From Mermis nigrescens (lineage: Eukaryota > Nematoda > Enoplea > Mermithida > Mermithidae): a stretch of 64,000 nt of DNA. Positions 20,764-31,502 of the stretch are shown here, one piece after another (position 1 is the stretch's first letter; each line of letters opens with the position of its first letter). Made by a program: the position numbers and the translations under genes. The DNA lies in assembly GCA_036768485.1 (NCBI GenBank), contig JAVLUZ010000651.1:682001-746000 (forward strand), read 5' to 3'. The notes under the pieces were generated by a model. The model worked only from the letters and a program-made list of their open reading frames with translations, did not search any database and was not told where the DNA came from.

Positions 20764-21797
20764 CTGCACAAGGTACCCCCAGCAAGGAGGCATTGTTGGA
20801 AGCAGCTGGTCGCCGATGCAAATTCGAGGGGCGTGTTCCCGCGTCCCTAGATGAGTTTCGTTTGGCGTTGACCAGTATGGCTTTAGAGCGGGGTTTGGTC
20901 ATACCCGACCCGCTGCCGCAACACGATAATCGTCGTGTTGGCAGTCTCGAATCACTTACCGCAAAATGGGTAAAGCATAAAGCAACACATAAAATCGCAA
21001 ATCACAGAAAGCGTATAAACGACCAACAACTCTGGTGGGAGAATCGGCTTGGTAGAAGTCCTTTGGTAACCCCTCGCGTACCAAAGAATAGACTTCTACC
21101 CACTGTCATAGTCTCCAATGACCAGACGTTGTTTGGCGCCATTTTGGCGTTAATTCAGCCATCGAATATGACTAATGACACTTTATTTCTAGGCTACAAC
21201 TCTGAATTTGTGAATGACAGAAAATACAGGCATTATAAGACCTGGGACCTGCATTTTCAGCAACTATGTCCCACTTACCAGGACCTCCATGGCCCATTCG
21301 TACGCTACGTCCAAGTTGCGAGCGCGACTGGCCATGTGTTCTGTTGGGATCTAGTGAAGTTTCTGCAACCTCCGTTCGGGCTTCACCAGTTGCTTGAAAC
21401 GCGCTTACCTAACGTTTATATGGTTTGTTACGATCCGACGCAAGATCAACTTGCGTATTTCCATGTCTACGGGCCAACCTTCGAGGAAATTGTAGCAATT
21501 CCGGATGCAGAAATTTGCAATAAACTGCACTGGAAAGACCCATTTATTGCAAATTTTATTGACATTCAGCCGTTGGCGAGAACATTTACTCGTCGTTTAC
21601 ACATTAAAGCGTAATCACACTCGTTAAAGCACTTGGCAGAATTCTTTTTTGACATGTATATTGATCCAAACGCGCCTGGAAACTTCGGACAGGCGTGGAG
21701 CTTACCTTTAACTCGGGACATGCAGCATTATTATAGCAATGGACGCCCTCATAACTATCGATGTTTTTATATTGATAGAAGGGTGCTCGCAGGATAA
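20760..21797 (+). pseudogene. E2 degenerate RNase D/WRN-like exonuclease-fold ORF
   Basis: It begins at an ATG overlapping the integrase stop. Basic N-terminal half, then an exonuclease-like pattern: FLGYNSEFV (N147, E149, where Exo I has D and E), YVQVASATGHVFCWDL as the second strand, LHQLLETRL and YDPTQDQL with D229 as Exo II. A TAA at 21,612 (CAA plausible) interrupts; in the same frame LKHLAEFFFD and WSLPLTRDMQHYYSNG then match the late helix and the PLT.DQ..Y region before Exo III, whose Asp is absent. It would be inactive as a nuclease. The parallel with the E1 ORF in layout and location is the main support. Confidence 0.6.
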
Positions 21798-22845
21798 TCG
21801 CATTACTGACGATAGAAAGCCCATGTCGGTTTCTTTCATAGGCGATGAGTTGTACATTAAAGCTAGTGGCCCGAAAGCCAAAGTACGTATACCATTGTCG
21901 ACTAGCAAGCCACCACAAGGGCAGTTGACCAGCGCAGCTGTTGACGCTGAAGTTGATTCAAATGGCGAAGAGTTAATCTTAGCTGAGGACTTTTATTGCC
22001 CGGCTCCGCAACCACAAGTAGCTATAGCAGCAGCCACCACCATTGCCTCAGTAACGGAAGCATTGGCTCACGCTAACGTGTTTGACAATCCTGACTTACA
22101 AGTGCAGGCTTTGCAAACCGTTGCCGACACAGTTTCGGGCCCGGTAAATGCGCCTGACATGGAACCTAAGTCAAAACCAACCAGTACAAGTACACCAGCT
22201 TCTGTGTTTTCTTCGCAAACCGATATTCCCTACAATTCGCCTATGCTGGGTGTAGAACCATCAATCTCCACTGAAGATGATGATTTATCTCCCAAACGTT
22301 TAGTGATGGCGTTATCTGACGCCGAGGTGGAAGGAGAGGCTAACGTGTCGCCACCGCGTGTAACACGCGGAGCAATGGCTCAAAAAGGGATTGTTGCCGT
22401 TTCGCAACCGATTGTCTCGCAATTGCTTGCGGCGGTTCAACAAGCACCCTTGGGTATCAGTGCACTCGGACCTTTGCTGACTCTTCAGCCGGTTTGGGCA
22501 GAGCAGCAAGCTGACCCTGATGTCATCATGACTGATATTATTGGTTTCCCGCCACAACCTCAACGTACATTAGCTGCACATGAAGTACCTCAAGTAGCTT
22601 TATACACGCAAGTCACGACTCAGCCCGTGTCACAAGGTACGACGGCACCGGATACTCGTTTCACAGCTCCTATGGCCATTCTAGTACCATGGCGAATTTG
22701 CAATCACAGGCTATGCAAAGCCAACCATCAGATAGGGAAGTCGCAATACCTGCGCACGTGCAAGCTATTCGCGACCAGATGGCCGCGAATGAAAGCGCTA
22801 GAATTCAAAATCGCTCGCGCTACGTACAGCATTTTTTCACAATGA
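21739..22845 (+). CDS. E2 linker ORF, Pro/Thr/Gln/Ala-rich
   Basis: The first roughly 20 codons overlap the exonuclease-like frame and are probably not native; the likely real part starts near 21,795 and continues that protein after a frameshift. Early sequence (MSVSFIGDELYIKASGPKAK) is compact, then long Pro/Thr/Ser/Gln-rich low-complexity sequence. After about 22,690 the frame looks non-native because the 382-codon ORF begins there in another frame. No known domain. Confidence 0.45.
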   Translation: MDALITIDVFILIEGCSQDNRITDDRKPMSVSFIGDELYIKASGPKAKVRIPLSTSKPPQGQLTSAAVDAEVDSNGEELILAEDFYCPAPQPQVAIAAATTIASVTEALAHANVFDNPDLQVQALQTVADTVSGPVNAPDMEPKSKPTSTSTPASVFSSQTDIPYNSPMLGVEPSISTEDDDLSPKRLVMALSDAEVEGEANVSPPRVTRGAMAQKGIVAVSQPIVSQLLAAVQQAPLGISALGPLLTLQPVWAEQQADPDVIMTDIIGFPPQPQRTLAAHEVPQVALYTQVTTQPVSQGTTAPDTRFTAPMAILVPWRICNHRLCKANHQIGKSQYLRTCKLFATRWPRMKALEFKIARATYSIFSQ

Positions 22846-23837
22846 TGGAAAATATGACGCGCGAACCACCTTGTACGGTCGCGCCAGTTGTTTTGCACAA
22901 CTTACGTTCCTATTTGGGTGAGGTCGCAGGATCGCATTTGTACGATCAGTTGGTCGAAGCTGCTCAAGTGTACTTCTATCGAGTGTACGCAATTCATTTG
23001 CAGTACGCGAATTTGACTGATTTGCCCTCGCGCCCATTAGTGTGGTCTACGCTTGCACAGCCTTTGGCTGATGCCAATCGTGAGCCCGCACCTAGGTTCA
23101 TAAGCGATATGAGCATCTTTAACCGATTATTTTATCCTGACCAATACTTCGTGTGCATTTGGTTTTTTATCACAACCGGAATGATGTTGTACGAGGTTCC
23201 CCTCGAGTATTTGGTCGTACACCCACATCTTGACGCACCAAGTGAGGTGATCAATGGCATTATACATCAAATTTGCCCGGATTTATATCCGCATAGAATG
23301 TCACCAGCGCCGGATCACCTAGCGCCAATTTTGATACCAACACGCCAGATGGTCGATATTTTCGATACTTTCCGAGAATTTCAGTCTTTATATGAGTCGG
23401 AGTATCGACACATGACGATCTTTTCTTCAATAGACGTCATGCGCGCTACAGCGCTTTTGGAATTCCTGGATAGAAAATTCCACTTTTTCGCATATGCCTA
23501 TGGCAATGCCGGAATAGGTTGGCGTATGACGGAACAGTTGCGTCGCATGTTACGCGTAGCGTTCCTTGGCAAATCTTACACGCCATCTCCACGTGAGGCT
23601 TTTCCGGAATTCCCAGACTTAACAGCACGAATCAAAAGTCCTCATGTTTTACACAACATGGTTAGGCAAATTCGGTTAGCTACCGACCCGGCACTTGAAG
23701 TTCCGGCCCAATTCGATCGTTTTCGAGGTCGTCAAAAATCAGTATTTTACCTCAAACATCGAATACAAGGCGAATTAGAAAAATTTGTAAAGAAAGGCAA
23801 CAGGCATCCACGCAGGACCCAAGCGGATCCGCAATGA
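22689..23837 (+). CDS. E2 382-codon ORF of unknown family
   Basis: Uninterrupted, in contrast to the rest of E2, and starting at an ATG in a good context (ACCATGG). Predicted mostly helical with a hydrophobic stretch at residues 150-175 (FVCIWFFITTGMM), which may be a buried core rather than a membrane segment because charged helices flank it. The C-terminus is basic (KKGNRHPRRTQ). Its stop overlaps the next start as ATGA (23,834-23,837). Location before a Gln/Arg-rich protein would fit a capsid-like role, but I see no major homology region. The C-terminal tail of the E1 exonuclease-like ORF may be a reduced relative. Confidence 0.6.
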   Translation: MANLQSQAMQSQPSDREVAIPAHVQAIRDQMAANESARIQNRSRYVQHFFTMMENMTREPPCTVAPVVLHNLRSYLGEVAGSHLYDQLVEAAQVYFYRVYAIHLQYANLTDLPSRPLVWSTLAQPLADANREPAPRFISDMSIFNRLFYPDQYFVCIWFFITTGMMLYEVPLEYLVVHPHLDAPSEVINGIIHQICPDLYPHRMSPAPDHLAPILIPTRQMVDIFDTFREFQSLYESEYRHMTIFSSIDVMRATALLEFLDRKFHFFAYAYGNAGIGWRMTEQLRRMLRVAFLGKSYTPSPREAFPEFPDLTARIKSPHVLHNMVRQIRLATDPALEVPAQFDRFRGRQKSVFYLKHRIQGELEKFVKKGNRHPRRTQADPQ

Positions 23838-24898
23838 GCCTTGATATGCCCAAAGTCGATCTTTCTTTGGAAGCACAAATTGCGATGCGTCAAACATGCA
23901 TGACGATCGAGCAGCGTGATCGTGAGAATTTGGCTACGGAAATGCCACGGCGTGCGACAAAGTTACGCGCCGCCGGTTCTCTTGCTGAGACTTCAGAAGT
24001 TCGTCACATGCCAGAAGACGAACACAAGGCAAAATTGAATCGTTTTTACGATACTAAATCCGAGCACACTTTGCGTTGGTTGAAGAATTTGGAAAAACAA
24101 CGAGTAAGAAGACTCGTTCAAGCTGAAGTTGCAGCTAAGTTAAAAGCGCGTTTAGGCCAAAGGGGATCGAGGCGGCAAGACCCGCAGTCATCCCGGCAGC
24201 GCTATGCGCAAACGCACCATCGTTCACAATCACAAGCACAGCAACAGACACAAGTAAAACCGCATGTACAGCAATACACAAGACCGCAGACCCAACCGCG
24301 GCAACAGCAGCAATTCACGGAATCGCGTGAGCGTTCCGAGGCGTATTCTCAGGCCGATGCTGGTCATCTGTCGCGCTCGCGACAGCAGCAGCCTTATGAA
24401 TATCGCCGTCCGCCACAGTCGAACCGCGGAACTCATCGGGGCCGGTCGCAATCCCGTCAACGTCAACAATGGGACCAGTATCAATCACTGTTGGAGCAAA
24501 GTCAACCAGCCACTAAGGGTTATCAGCCACAACCTCGACCGGGTCCACTTTTGCCAAAACCGTGGCCTGTTACGCAACAACAACAGCGTCCACGCGAACC
24601 TTCTTGACAGCGAACTTACGGTTTTACGCCAGAGCAATTATTTACTCCGACGCCACCCATACCGCGTCGTTACGCGGACGACTACGAGGACGATGACAAT
24701 TTTGAGGACGACGATCGACCCATCGATCCAAATCGCCGCTTACGCCAGCATATGTATGGGCGTAGGCAATCGCCATATCAGTATCGCGAGCGTTCAAATA
24801 TGCGTCGCGAACCGGAATCGGATCAGGAATATTTTCAACGACAACGACGTCGCGGAGAATCGTATGGCTCAAAGGCCAAGTACCGCGACCAATATTAA
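23834..24898 (+). pseudogene. E2 Gln/Arg-rich, nucleocapsid-like ORF
   Basis: Starts at the ATGA overlap. Residues 1-115 are charged and helical; from about 120 it is Gln/Arg/Ser/Pro-rich (RSQSQAQQQTQ, RGTHRGRSQSRQRQQW), resembling disordered RNA-binding proteins. A TGA at 24,605 interrupts; the same frame stays open to a TAA at 24,896, adding an acidic DDYEDDDNFEDDD block and an Arg-rich end. No zinc knuckle. A nucleic-acid-binding role is an inference from composition. Confidence 0.5.
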
Positions 24899-25686
24899 TT
24901 TACAAGTTCGACGTACTGAACTTTTGGAACTCTGCGACAGCGTCGACCTCGACCAGCAGCTTTTCATCAATTTTTTCGTTTTTCGTCCTGATGTGGATTC
25001 CAGGACTTTGTGTATTGTTTATTTCTTGTGTATTTTTTCTCTTGTCATTTTTCTCGTGCTGTAAATTTTTTCTTTGACGGTGCTCGTATTTTTCCCCGTT
25101 ATCTCGCATAATTTGCCATTTTTTCTCGTTTTACCTCTTGTTTTAATTCGTCAGTGACTTTAATTTTTTTTTGCTCAGCATAATTTTGCCTTATCATTCC
25201 ATGTCTTAAATTTTCTTGTGTTCAATTAGCGGTGTTACTACTATGGTACCTTAACGCTTTAACGGACAAGGGGTTAATTTATACCCAATCTACAAAATTT
25301 TTCAAATCAAAATTTTTCTCATTACCTGGGGACTGAAGGAGGCTACTTGGGCAGCATAATCGAGTATTATGCTATGTTGTCCAAGACCGGAGTTCATCAT
25401 TACTCGGGCAACAATATAGTTATCCCTAGCGCCATTGTGAGCGTTGCTCGAGAGTTTTCCTGAGTGCGAACGAGGTCATGCGTTGACCGGTTATCGATAT
25501 TTGTTATTTTTTTTTGTTCTTTTTATTTTCGTTTTTCACGTTTGCTCAGGATGAGGCGTTGCGGACGCCAGAGTAGAGGCGTTGCAAACGCCAGAGAGCC
25601 GAGTTGTAGAGCATCGCCGACGCTAGTGCCGTTGATGGTACCCCCGAAAAAATTCTCCACGTCGTGTCAAATTTTTTTCTATATGT
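24899..25686 (+). other. E2 3' untranslated region
   Basis: T-rich, non-coding, lying between the last E2 ORF and the purine tract. The ORFs seen here have no protein-like composition. Confidence 0.6.
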
Positions 25687-26230
25687 GGGGAGTGTAACTG
25701 CGAGAGTTACACGTGTAGGCGAACCTGCCTTAGCAGTTCGCGATAGCCATAACATAGCCAATACTAGTAGCTATCTATGATAGTGCACTGTGGGCTATGC
25801 CTTCGGTCTTCCCATTATTTCCCCAAATTTTCAATAATAAAAAACATTTAGATACTTGTCCGGTAGCATAGAGCTAAGTGTATGATAATAGTAATTGTTT
25901 AATGCATACCGCTTATGTGAATCAAAAACTTTCGATCTGAGATAAAAGTGATTCAGTATTATGTTAAATTGATCATTCTTTAATTTACTGTAATGGCCCT
26001 TGAGGCCAGTGAACGTAACGTTGTAGTTTAGAGTCTGGCTTTTTGGTTTTTTCGTTGGCCGGTTATTTCGACTGTACATTATTGTTTTTCTTTTGCGTAT
26101 TTTGTTTCCCGGCTATAGGCCGTGCGTTCTTTGTCGAATAAAAGCATAGAAAACCAACCCAGTGGTTTTGGTTATACCGAGGGTTAGGTCGGCCACCATC
26201 CCTACGTCGAGGACTTCCACCCATCTAGTG
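25687..26230 (+). repeat. Polypurine tract and probable 3' LTR of E2
   Basis: A GGGGAG tract (25,687-25,692) is followed immediately by TGTAACTGCGAG at 25,693, a good LTR start. An AATAAA signal is at about 26,139. The right end is not fixed because no second LTR copy is in the window. Confidence 0.6.
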
Positions 26231-26516
26231 GACTGATAGGTAAATTCCGTATGATAGTTTATTTTATTCGAAAATCATAATTTATCTCTCAAGCCAAAAA
26301 TTGATCAAAATATTATTAAATCTTTAAGGATGATTGATCAGCATAGAGCTCGTTGTTGTTGTTTTCATAGTTCAGCGTGCTACACAAATTAGGAACCAAA
26401 AACATTTCGAACCAGGCACTGATTGAAAATAAGCTAAATAATCAACTCGAGCTTGAGATAGGTCAACTGACTGACCTCCGTGGCAATTACCGAGACTAGG
26501 TAGGTAGCCTTAGGTC

Positions 26517-26698
26517 TTAGGGCGTAGCTGCTGAGATCACCCGACGTAAAAGCGGCCAGCAATATTAGGGCTGAGGGGATCGAAGCCATAAGGTCTGTAA
26601 GGGTCCAAAGATCAAAAGCCTTAGAGCCACGCGATCGGGGCCAGCACTAAGCGTAGACTTAAGTACCTACGTACCTAGGTAAATCTCGAAGGTAATGT
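26517..26698 (+). repeat. Dispersed repeat R3, copy 1
   Basis: This 180-bp block recurs almost unchanged in reverse orientation at 39,592-39,775 (shared GGCCAGCAATATTAGGGCTG and CTTAAGTACCTACGTACC). A diverged relative is near 62,200-62,330. No ends or coding. Confidence 0.7.
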
Positions 26699-26752
26699 AT
26701 CCGTCCTATGTCGATTCTTCGTAGACATAAGGCGGCTTTACATTTACAAATA

Positions 26753-27447
26753 CTATAAGATAGGACGTGATATAAGACACCCCGTGCTACAAGATAGGCA
26801 ATGCTATAAGATAGGAAGTGATATAAGATACCCCGAGCTGCAAGATAGGCAATGTTATAAGATAGTATGGGATATAAGATACCCTGTGCTATGAGATAGG
26901 CAATGCTATAAGATAGGTTTGGTATAGATACCCTGTCTGTGCCATAACATGCAGTGATATACATAAGATAGGAGATACCATCAGCTATAACATATCACGT
27001 GATATATGACACCCTTTGCTACAACAAACAAAAAAATTTTTAAAACATCAAAAATATGGTTTGACCGAAAAAATTTTTCAAAACATCCTAAAACATAAAA
27101 AATATGGTTTGACGAAAAAAATTTTCCAAAGCATCCCAAAACATCAAAAATATGGGTTTTATTAAAAAAATTTCCAGAACACCCCAGAACATCAAAAATG
27201 TGATTATTGCTAAACAATTTTCAAAACCATTCTGTAACGTCAAAAATATGGATTTGATCAAAAGAATGGTTGACAAAAGACATTTTAAAAAATTCAAAAA
27301 TAAAATATGGTTTGTACCAACAATTTTTTTAGAAATATCCCAAAAACATCAAAAGTCTTGAAGAATAAAAAATACAAGAGACATATTAATTCCATATAGC
27401 TATCAGGCCTAAGTCTCAGCCCAGGCAACGCCGGGCAGCTCAACTAG
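26753..27447. mobile_element. 5'-truncated Helitron copy
   Basis: Matches the 3' two-thirds of the Helitron at 27,759-29,061, including both internal minisatellites, and ends in the same GC hairpin and CTAG (27,444-27,447) followed by T. The 5' end is missing. Sequence from 27,448 to 27,758 holds nothing I recognise. Confidence 0.75.
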
Positions 27448-28154
27448 TTGGACAATAATATGAAGAGCTGAATAAATGTTTTAGCCTCACAAATTTTTTA
27501 ACCCGGACTTTGTACTGCGTTTTAGCAGCAAACCTTTTTATATTTACTTAAGCATACACAAAAGTGTTTAGCTTCATGTAAGACCCACTTCAATCTTTGA
27601 TCAAAAATGGTAAAGCTGTTCCTTGCTGAACACAGTTATCCTCATCGACTCAATTCTTTCACCAAATAAAACCAGAAACTATTTGAAACTTCATTTTAAG
27701 ACAAATTAAATCCGGATTTAAATCTGTTGTTCAAACAAAAATAACTTAGTTTATTTTATCTACTATATATTTTTGAAAGTTTGTTTGTTTGTATGTATGT
27801 ATGTATGTTCGTATGTTTGTGCCGGGTTGGCTCCGGCCCAATGAAATTTGGTGGGCTGATATTCTGGGCCGAGGTCGGTCCAATGGGGGAAGGAGCCGTA
27901 GCGATCTTGAAATTTCGACAAACGCACCCATTGGCCCTGGGCAGGGAGGGAGCAGGGTTTGGCCCCTGTGCTATAAGCCTCCACGATTTCGGGAGATGGC
28001 CGATTTTTTGCTATTTTTTTCAAAAATTAGTTTATACTGTTTGTATAGGGATACCCCGGCCAAGAGGAGCATGCCTGGCGACACTATGTACATTGTTATA
28101 TGTTATAGCATTGGTCGGCACTGTGAAACATCAAAATACGGGTTTAACCAAATG

Positions 28155-28465
28155 ATGCTATAACATAGGCAATTTTATAAGATAGGCATGGTATGAGATA
28201 CTATGTGCAACAAGATAAGCAATGCTATAAGATAGGACGTGATATAAGATACTCTGTGCTACAGGATAGGCAATACTATAAGATAGGACGTGATATAAGA
28301 CACCCCGTGCTACAAGATAGGCAATGCTATAAGATAGGAAGTGATATAAGATACCCCGAGCTGCAAGATAGGCAATGTTATAAGATAGTATGGGATATAA
28401 GATACCCTGTGCTACGAGATAGGCAATGCTATAAGATAGGTTTGGTATAGATACCCTGTCTGTGC
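28155..28465. repeat. 51-bp minisatellite inside Helitron
   Basis: About six units built on CTATAAGATAGG...GATATAAGATAC...GCTACAAGATAGGCA. The same array is in the truncated copy (26,753-26,945). Confidence 0.8.
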
Positions 28466-28554
28466 CATAACATGCAGTGATATACATAGATAGGAGATAC
28501 CATCAGCTATAACATATCACGTGATATATGACACCCTTGCTACAACAAACAAAA

Positions 28555-28850
28555 AATTTTAAAACATCAAAAATATGGTTTGACCGAAAAATTTTTCAAA
28601 ACATCCTAAAACATCAAAAATATGGTTTGACGAAAAAAATTTTCCAAAACATCCCAAAACATCAAAAATATGGGTTTGATTAAAAAAATTTTCCAAAACA
28701 TCCTAAAACATCAAAAATATGGTTTGACGGAAAAAATTTTCCAAAACATCCCAAAACATCAACAATATGGGTTTTATTAAAAAATTTCCAGAACACCCCA
28801 GAACATCAAAAATATGATTATGGCTAAACAATTTTCAAAACCATTCTGTA
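28555..28850. repeat. About 50-bp minisatellite inside Helitron
   Basis: Five to six units of AAAACATCAAAAATATGG followed by an A/T-rich spacer. The truncated copy has fewer units (27,038-27,250), so unit number varies between copies. Confidence 0.8.
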
Positions 28851-29383
28851 ACGTCAAAAATATGGATTTGATCAAAAGAATGGTTGACAAAAGACATTTT
28901 AAAAAATTCAAAAAATAAAATATGGTTTGTACCAACAATTTTTTTAGAAATATCCCAAAAACATCAAAAGTCTTGAAAAATAAAAAATACAAGAGACATA
29001 TTAATTCCATATAGCTATCAGGCCTAAGTTCAGCCCGGGCAACGCCGGGCAGCTCAACTAGTTTACCTATAAATCAGACGCTCAAGATTTTAAGCTACTG
29101 TTCAAATAAAGGAAAATTGTTTTGTATTTAGCAGAGTCCGTAGCTTAGTGTCAAAACTTTATCCTACATATGACGAGGAATTATTGGGTGTAGAAGTAAT
29201 TAAATTTAACAAATATCTTATAATTCGCGTATTTATTCCTTATATATAATGCTAAACGTTCCAGAGTCGTATTATGACGAGGAACAAATCCAGTGTTCAT
29301 ATACATGTATCGATTTATAAAGAAATATTGATTCTATTTGCTGAATGTATACCTACTTATTTGGATGCTTACGAGTTACGACC

Positions 29384-29647
29384 ATACGTGGGCAGCAAGA
29401 AAATTCTGGGAGGTGCAAGATTTCTTTGAAGGTCAAAAATGGTCTCTAAAAATGGTGGTATGGCGATAAAAACACCATTTTCGACGTTTCTCATCAAGCA
29501 CTATCCATTGGCATCAAAAAATTGCAAAAAAGAAACAAAAAAAAATTCTTCAAAAATTGAATTCTGGGGTGTGGGTATTTTGATTTCTGGGGGGTATTTT
29601 GGTTTCTGGGGGTGCATACCCCCAAACCCGCCCACGCCCAGGTGTGC
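29384..29647. mobile_element. M1 MITE, copy 1
   Basis: Starts ATACGTGGGCAGCA and has the M1 interior (CATCAAGCAC, TTGGCATCAAAA). Flanks TTACGACC and TTACGACG form an 8-bp duplication with one mismatch. Confidence 0.75.
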
Positions 29648-29655
29648 TTACGACG

Positions 29656-30930
29656 ATTGTGCACTACTTGTTAAATATTTTGTAAATATTCATCTGAAGA
29701 TGATGAGTTTATTTAGAACACAATTGGATCCACGTACAAAAAACCTGTTAGAACAATTTGTATTTTTATTGAAGATATACAATTATTTAATTAATTCTTA
29801 AAAATCGTATTCTGACATTTTTGTTAAAAATTCAGAATGCAAAAAATTCGTTCAATTACCAACAATACTTGAAGAGCTGATATTTACAATGACAAATTGA
29901 TAAGGTACATAAGTTTATCTTAAAGTGCATGTAAATTCACTAGAGATCTAACCAAAAGTATACCTTCTGACCAGTTGGATGACCGTACCTCCTTTGGTAT
30001 TTGTATTCAGATAATTCTAGATCACATTCCTCCCTCCACTTGACACCCTGGAACATAGGTACCTTGCTCCCTCAAAATTGATTGAAAAGATATCAAAGTG
30101 CATTTCCCTGTTTTTCTTTGATTGACCATTAAATGACCATAGATGACCACTAGATGACTTGTTTAATGACCGCACATTGTGTACACTACCACCAACCATA
30201 TGGCATTAGCACACGCATGTAACACTCTGGGTCGCCAACTACGCATATTGCCCTTGAGTGCAAATGGGTGGATGGCGACCCAGAGTGCCAGATAGTACTA
30301 CTGGCGAACTTCAATATTTATTCGAAAATTGAAAGAATGCGCCTAAAGTGGCTAGAAATCGCAAGTTTTGCACAAAATCGGGGAGAGGGGGATAAACAAT
30401 TTATGTTCATTTATATTTATATTTTTATATTTACGACTTTTGTTATGGGAATCGCCACCCCCTTGTTACATGTATGAATGACAGCATGGTAGGCATATAT
30501 AAAATGAAAGTCTCAGCATGTCTTTTTAGAACCATGAGTGGATGGAACCGTGTGCAGTTTACTTGCCTTTTCAAATTAAAACAGGAGACTGATTAGTTTA
30601 TATTTTGCTAAATCATAGTATTATGCTACTCAATTTGAATACTGTTTGCTGCATATTTTAAGGGTTTTTCATGAACAGTTTAGCATCATAAGTAATTAAT
30701 TATTAACACGATAAAACTATATACAGTGACATCATTCACTGCATAAATCTTAGGAGGTATCTGCATATACTATATATGTACGTTGGTATGATAAATTTAG
30801 CTGGCTTCCAGAATAATGATTCGATCCAAAAAATCTTGTATAATTGTTCCTCACGAAAGTTATTTTTATAATCGATTTTATCTCCAACTTCGCTAAACTA
30901 CGCCACTGACGTTGCAATGAATTCTTCCTA
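29656..30930. other. Anonymous AT-rich DNA
   Basis: No gene seen. The only structure is the 65-nt hairpin at 30,223-30,287. Confidence 0.5.
30223..30287. repeat. Perfect 15-bp inverted repeat
   Basis: CACTCTGGGTCGCCA and its exact complement TGGCGACCCAGAGTG enclose 35 nt. It may be a very small foldback element. Confidence 0.6.
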
Positions 30931-30957
30931 ATGTATCGACTTGCCTACGTATGTATA

Positions 30958-31153
30958 TGTAGGTCCGGGCGCAACCGGCTTGGTTCACACCTGGTTGCCA
31001 GGCAACTGGTTGGGTCGGCACATCGCTCAACGAAATTTTTCTTTTGATCATCCGCCAACCGGGTGTGGAAAGTTGTGTTACGTGAAAAAACGCAACCGGT
31101 TGCCCATCCGGTTGGCAACCGAACAACCAGTGGAAGAGTTGCGGGTTGTGGTC
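30958..31153. repeat. CAACCGG-rich inverted block
   Basis: Repeated CAACCGG/CCGGTTG motifs in both orientations, probably a MITE with subterminal repeats. M1 copy 2 inserted at its right edge. Confidence 0.4.
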
Positions 31154-31425
31154 ACACATGGGCGTGGTGGGGGGGGGGAATTAGGGGGTATGCACCCCCA
31201 AGAAGTTGAAATACCCCCCCCCTCAGAAATCAAAAGACCCCCAGAATTCAAATTTTGAATTTTTTTGCTTTTTAGCGATTTTTTGATGCTATTGAATTGC
31301 ACTCGATGAGAAACGTGGAAAAATGGTGTTTTTTTCGCCATACGACCACTTTTAAGATCATTTTTTGACCTTTGAAAATTTTTTTACCCCCTCCTTCCCA
31401 GAATTTCGGTGCTGCCCACCTATGG
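31154..31425. mobile_element. M1 MITE, copy 2
   Basis: Starts ACACATGGGCG and ends CCACCTATGG, flanked by a perfect 8-bp duplication TTGTGGTC (31,146-31,153 and 31,426-31,433). Confidence 0.85.
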
Positions 31426-31502
31426 TTGTGGTCGTTAGTTGTGTTCGGTACTGTAATTGTACTACGAGTGATATGCGTGGCGTATATGCGTACGTATACT
31501 CA

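Larger units (their letters stand above)
16561..26230 (+). mobile_element. Ty3/gypsy LTR retroelement E2 with post-integrase ORFs
   Basis: Order: protease, RT, RNase H, integrase, exonuclease-like ORF, linker ORF, 382-codon ORF, Gln/Arg-rich ORF, long T-rich 3' UTR, purine tract and 3' LTR. The 5' LTR and anything upstream of protease are lost at the LINE junction. The copy has at least four frameshifts and five in-frame stops. It is not a close copy of E1: integrase and RT motifs differ at many positions, yet both carry an exonuclease-like ORF after integrase. Confidence 0.85.
27759..29061. mobile_element. Non-autonomous Helitron, complete
   Basis: Begins TCTACTATATAT and ends with a short hairpin (CCCGG, loop, CCGGG) and CTAG. 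It sits between A (27,758) and T (29,062), the Helitron target. No Rep/helicase coding; ORFs near the 5' end come from GTATGTATGT repeats. It carries two minisatellites. Confidence 0.85.

Noticed and set aside
13828..24898. TGA read as an amino acid (changed genetic code or readthrough).
   Set aside because: The same elements use TGA as credible ORF ends (20,763 and 23,837), also contain frameshifts and a TAA, and the TGA sites fit mutated Arg codons.
27781..28163. Two 124-codon plus-strand ORFs.
   Set aside because: They start in GTATGTATGT repeats, overlap in two frames and lie within a Helitron 5' region with no protein-like composition.
28155..28465. CRISPR-like array.
   Set aside because: The whole 51-bp unit repeats with gradual divergence and no unique spacers; it is a minisatellite in a Helitron.
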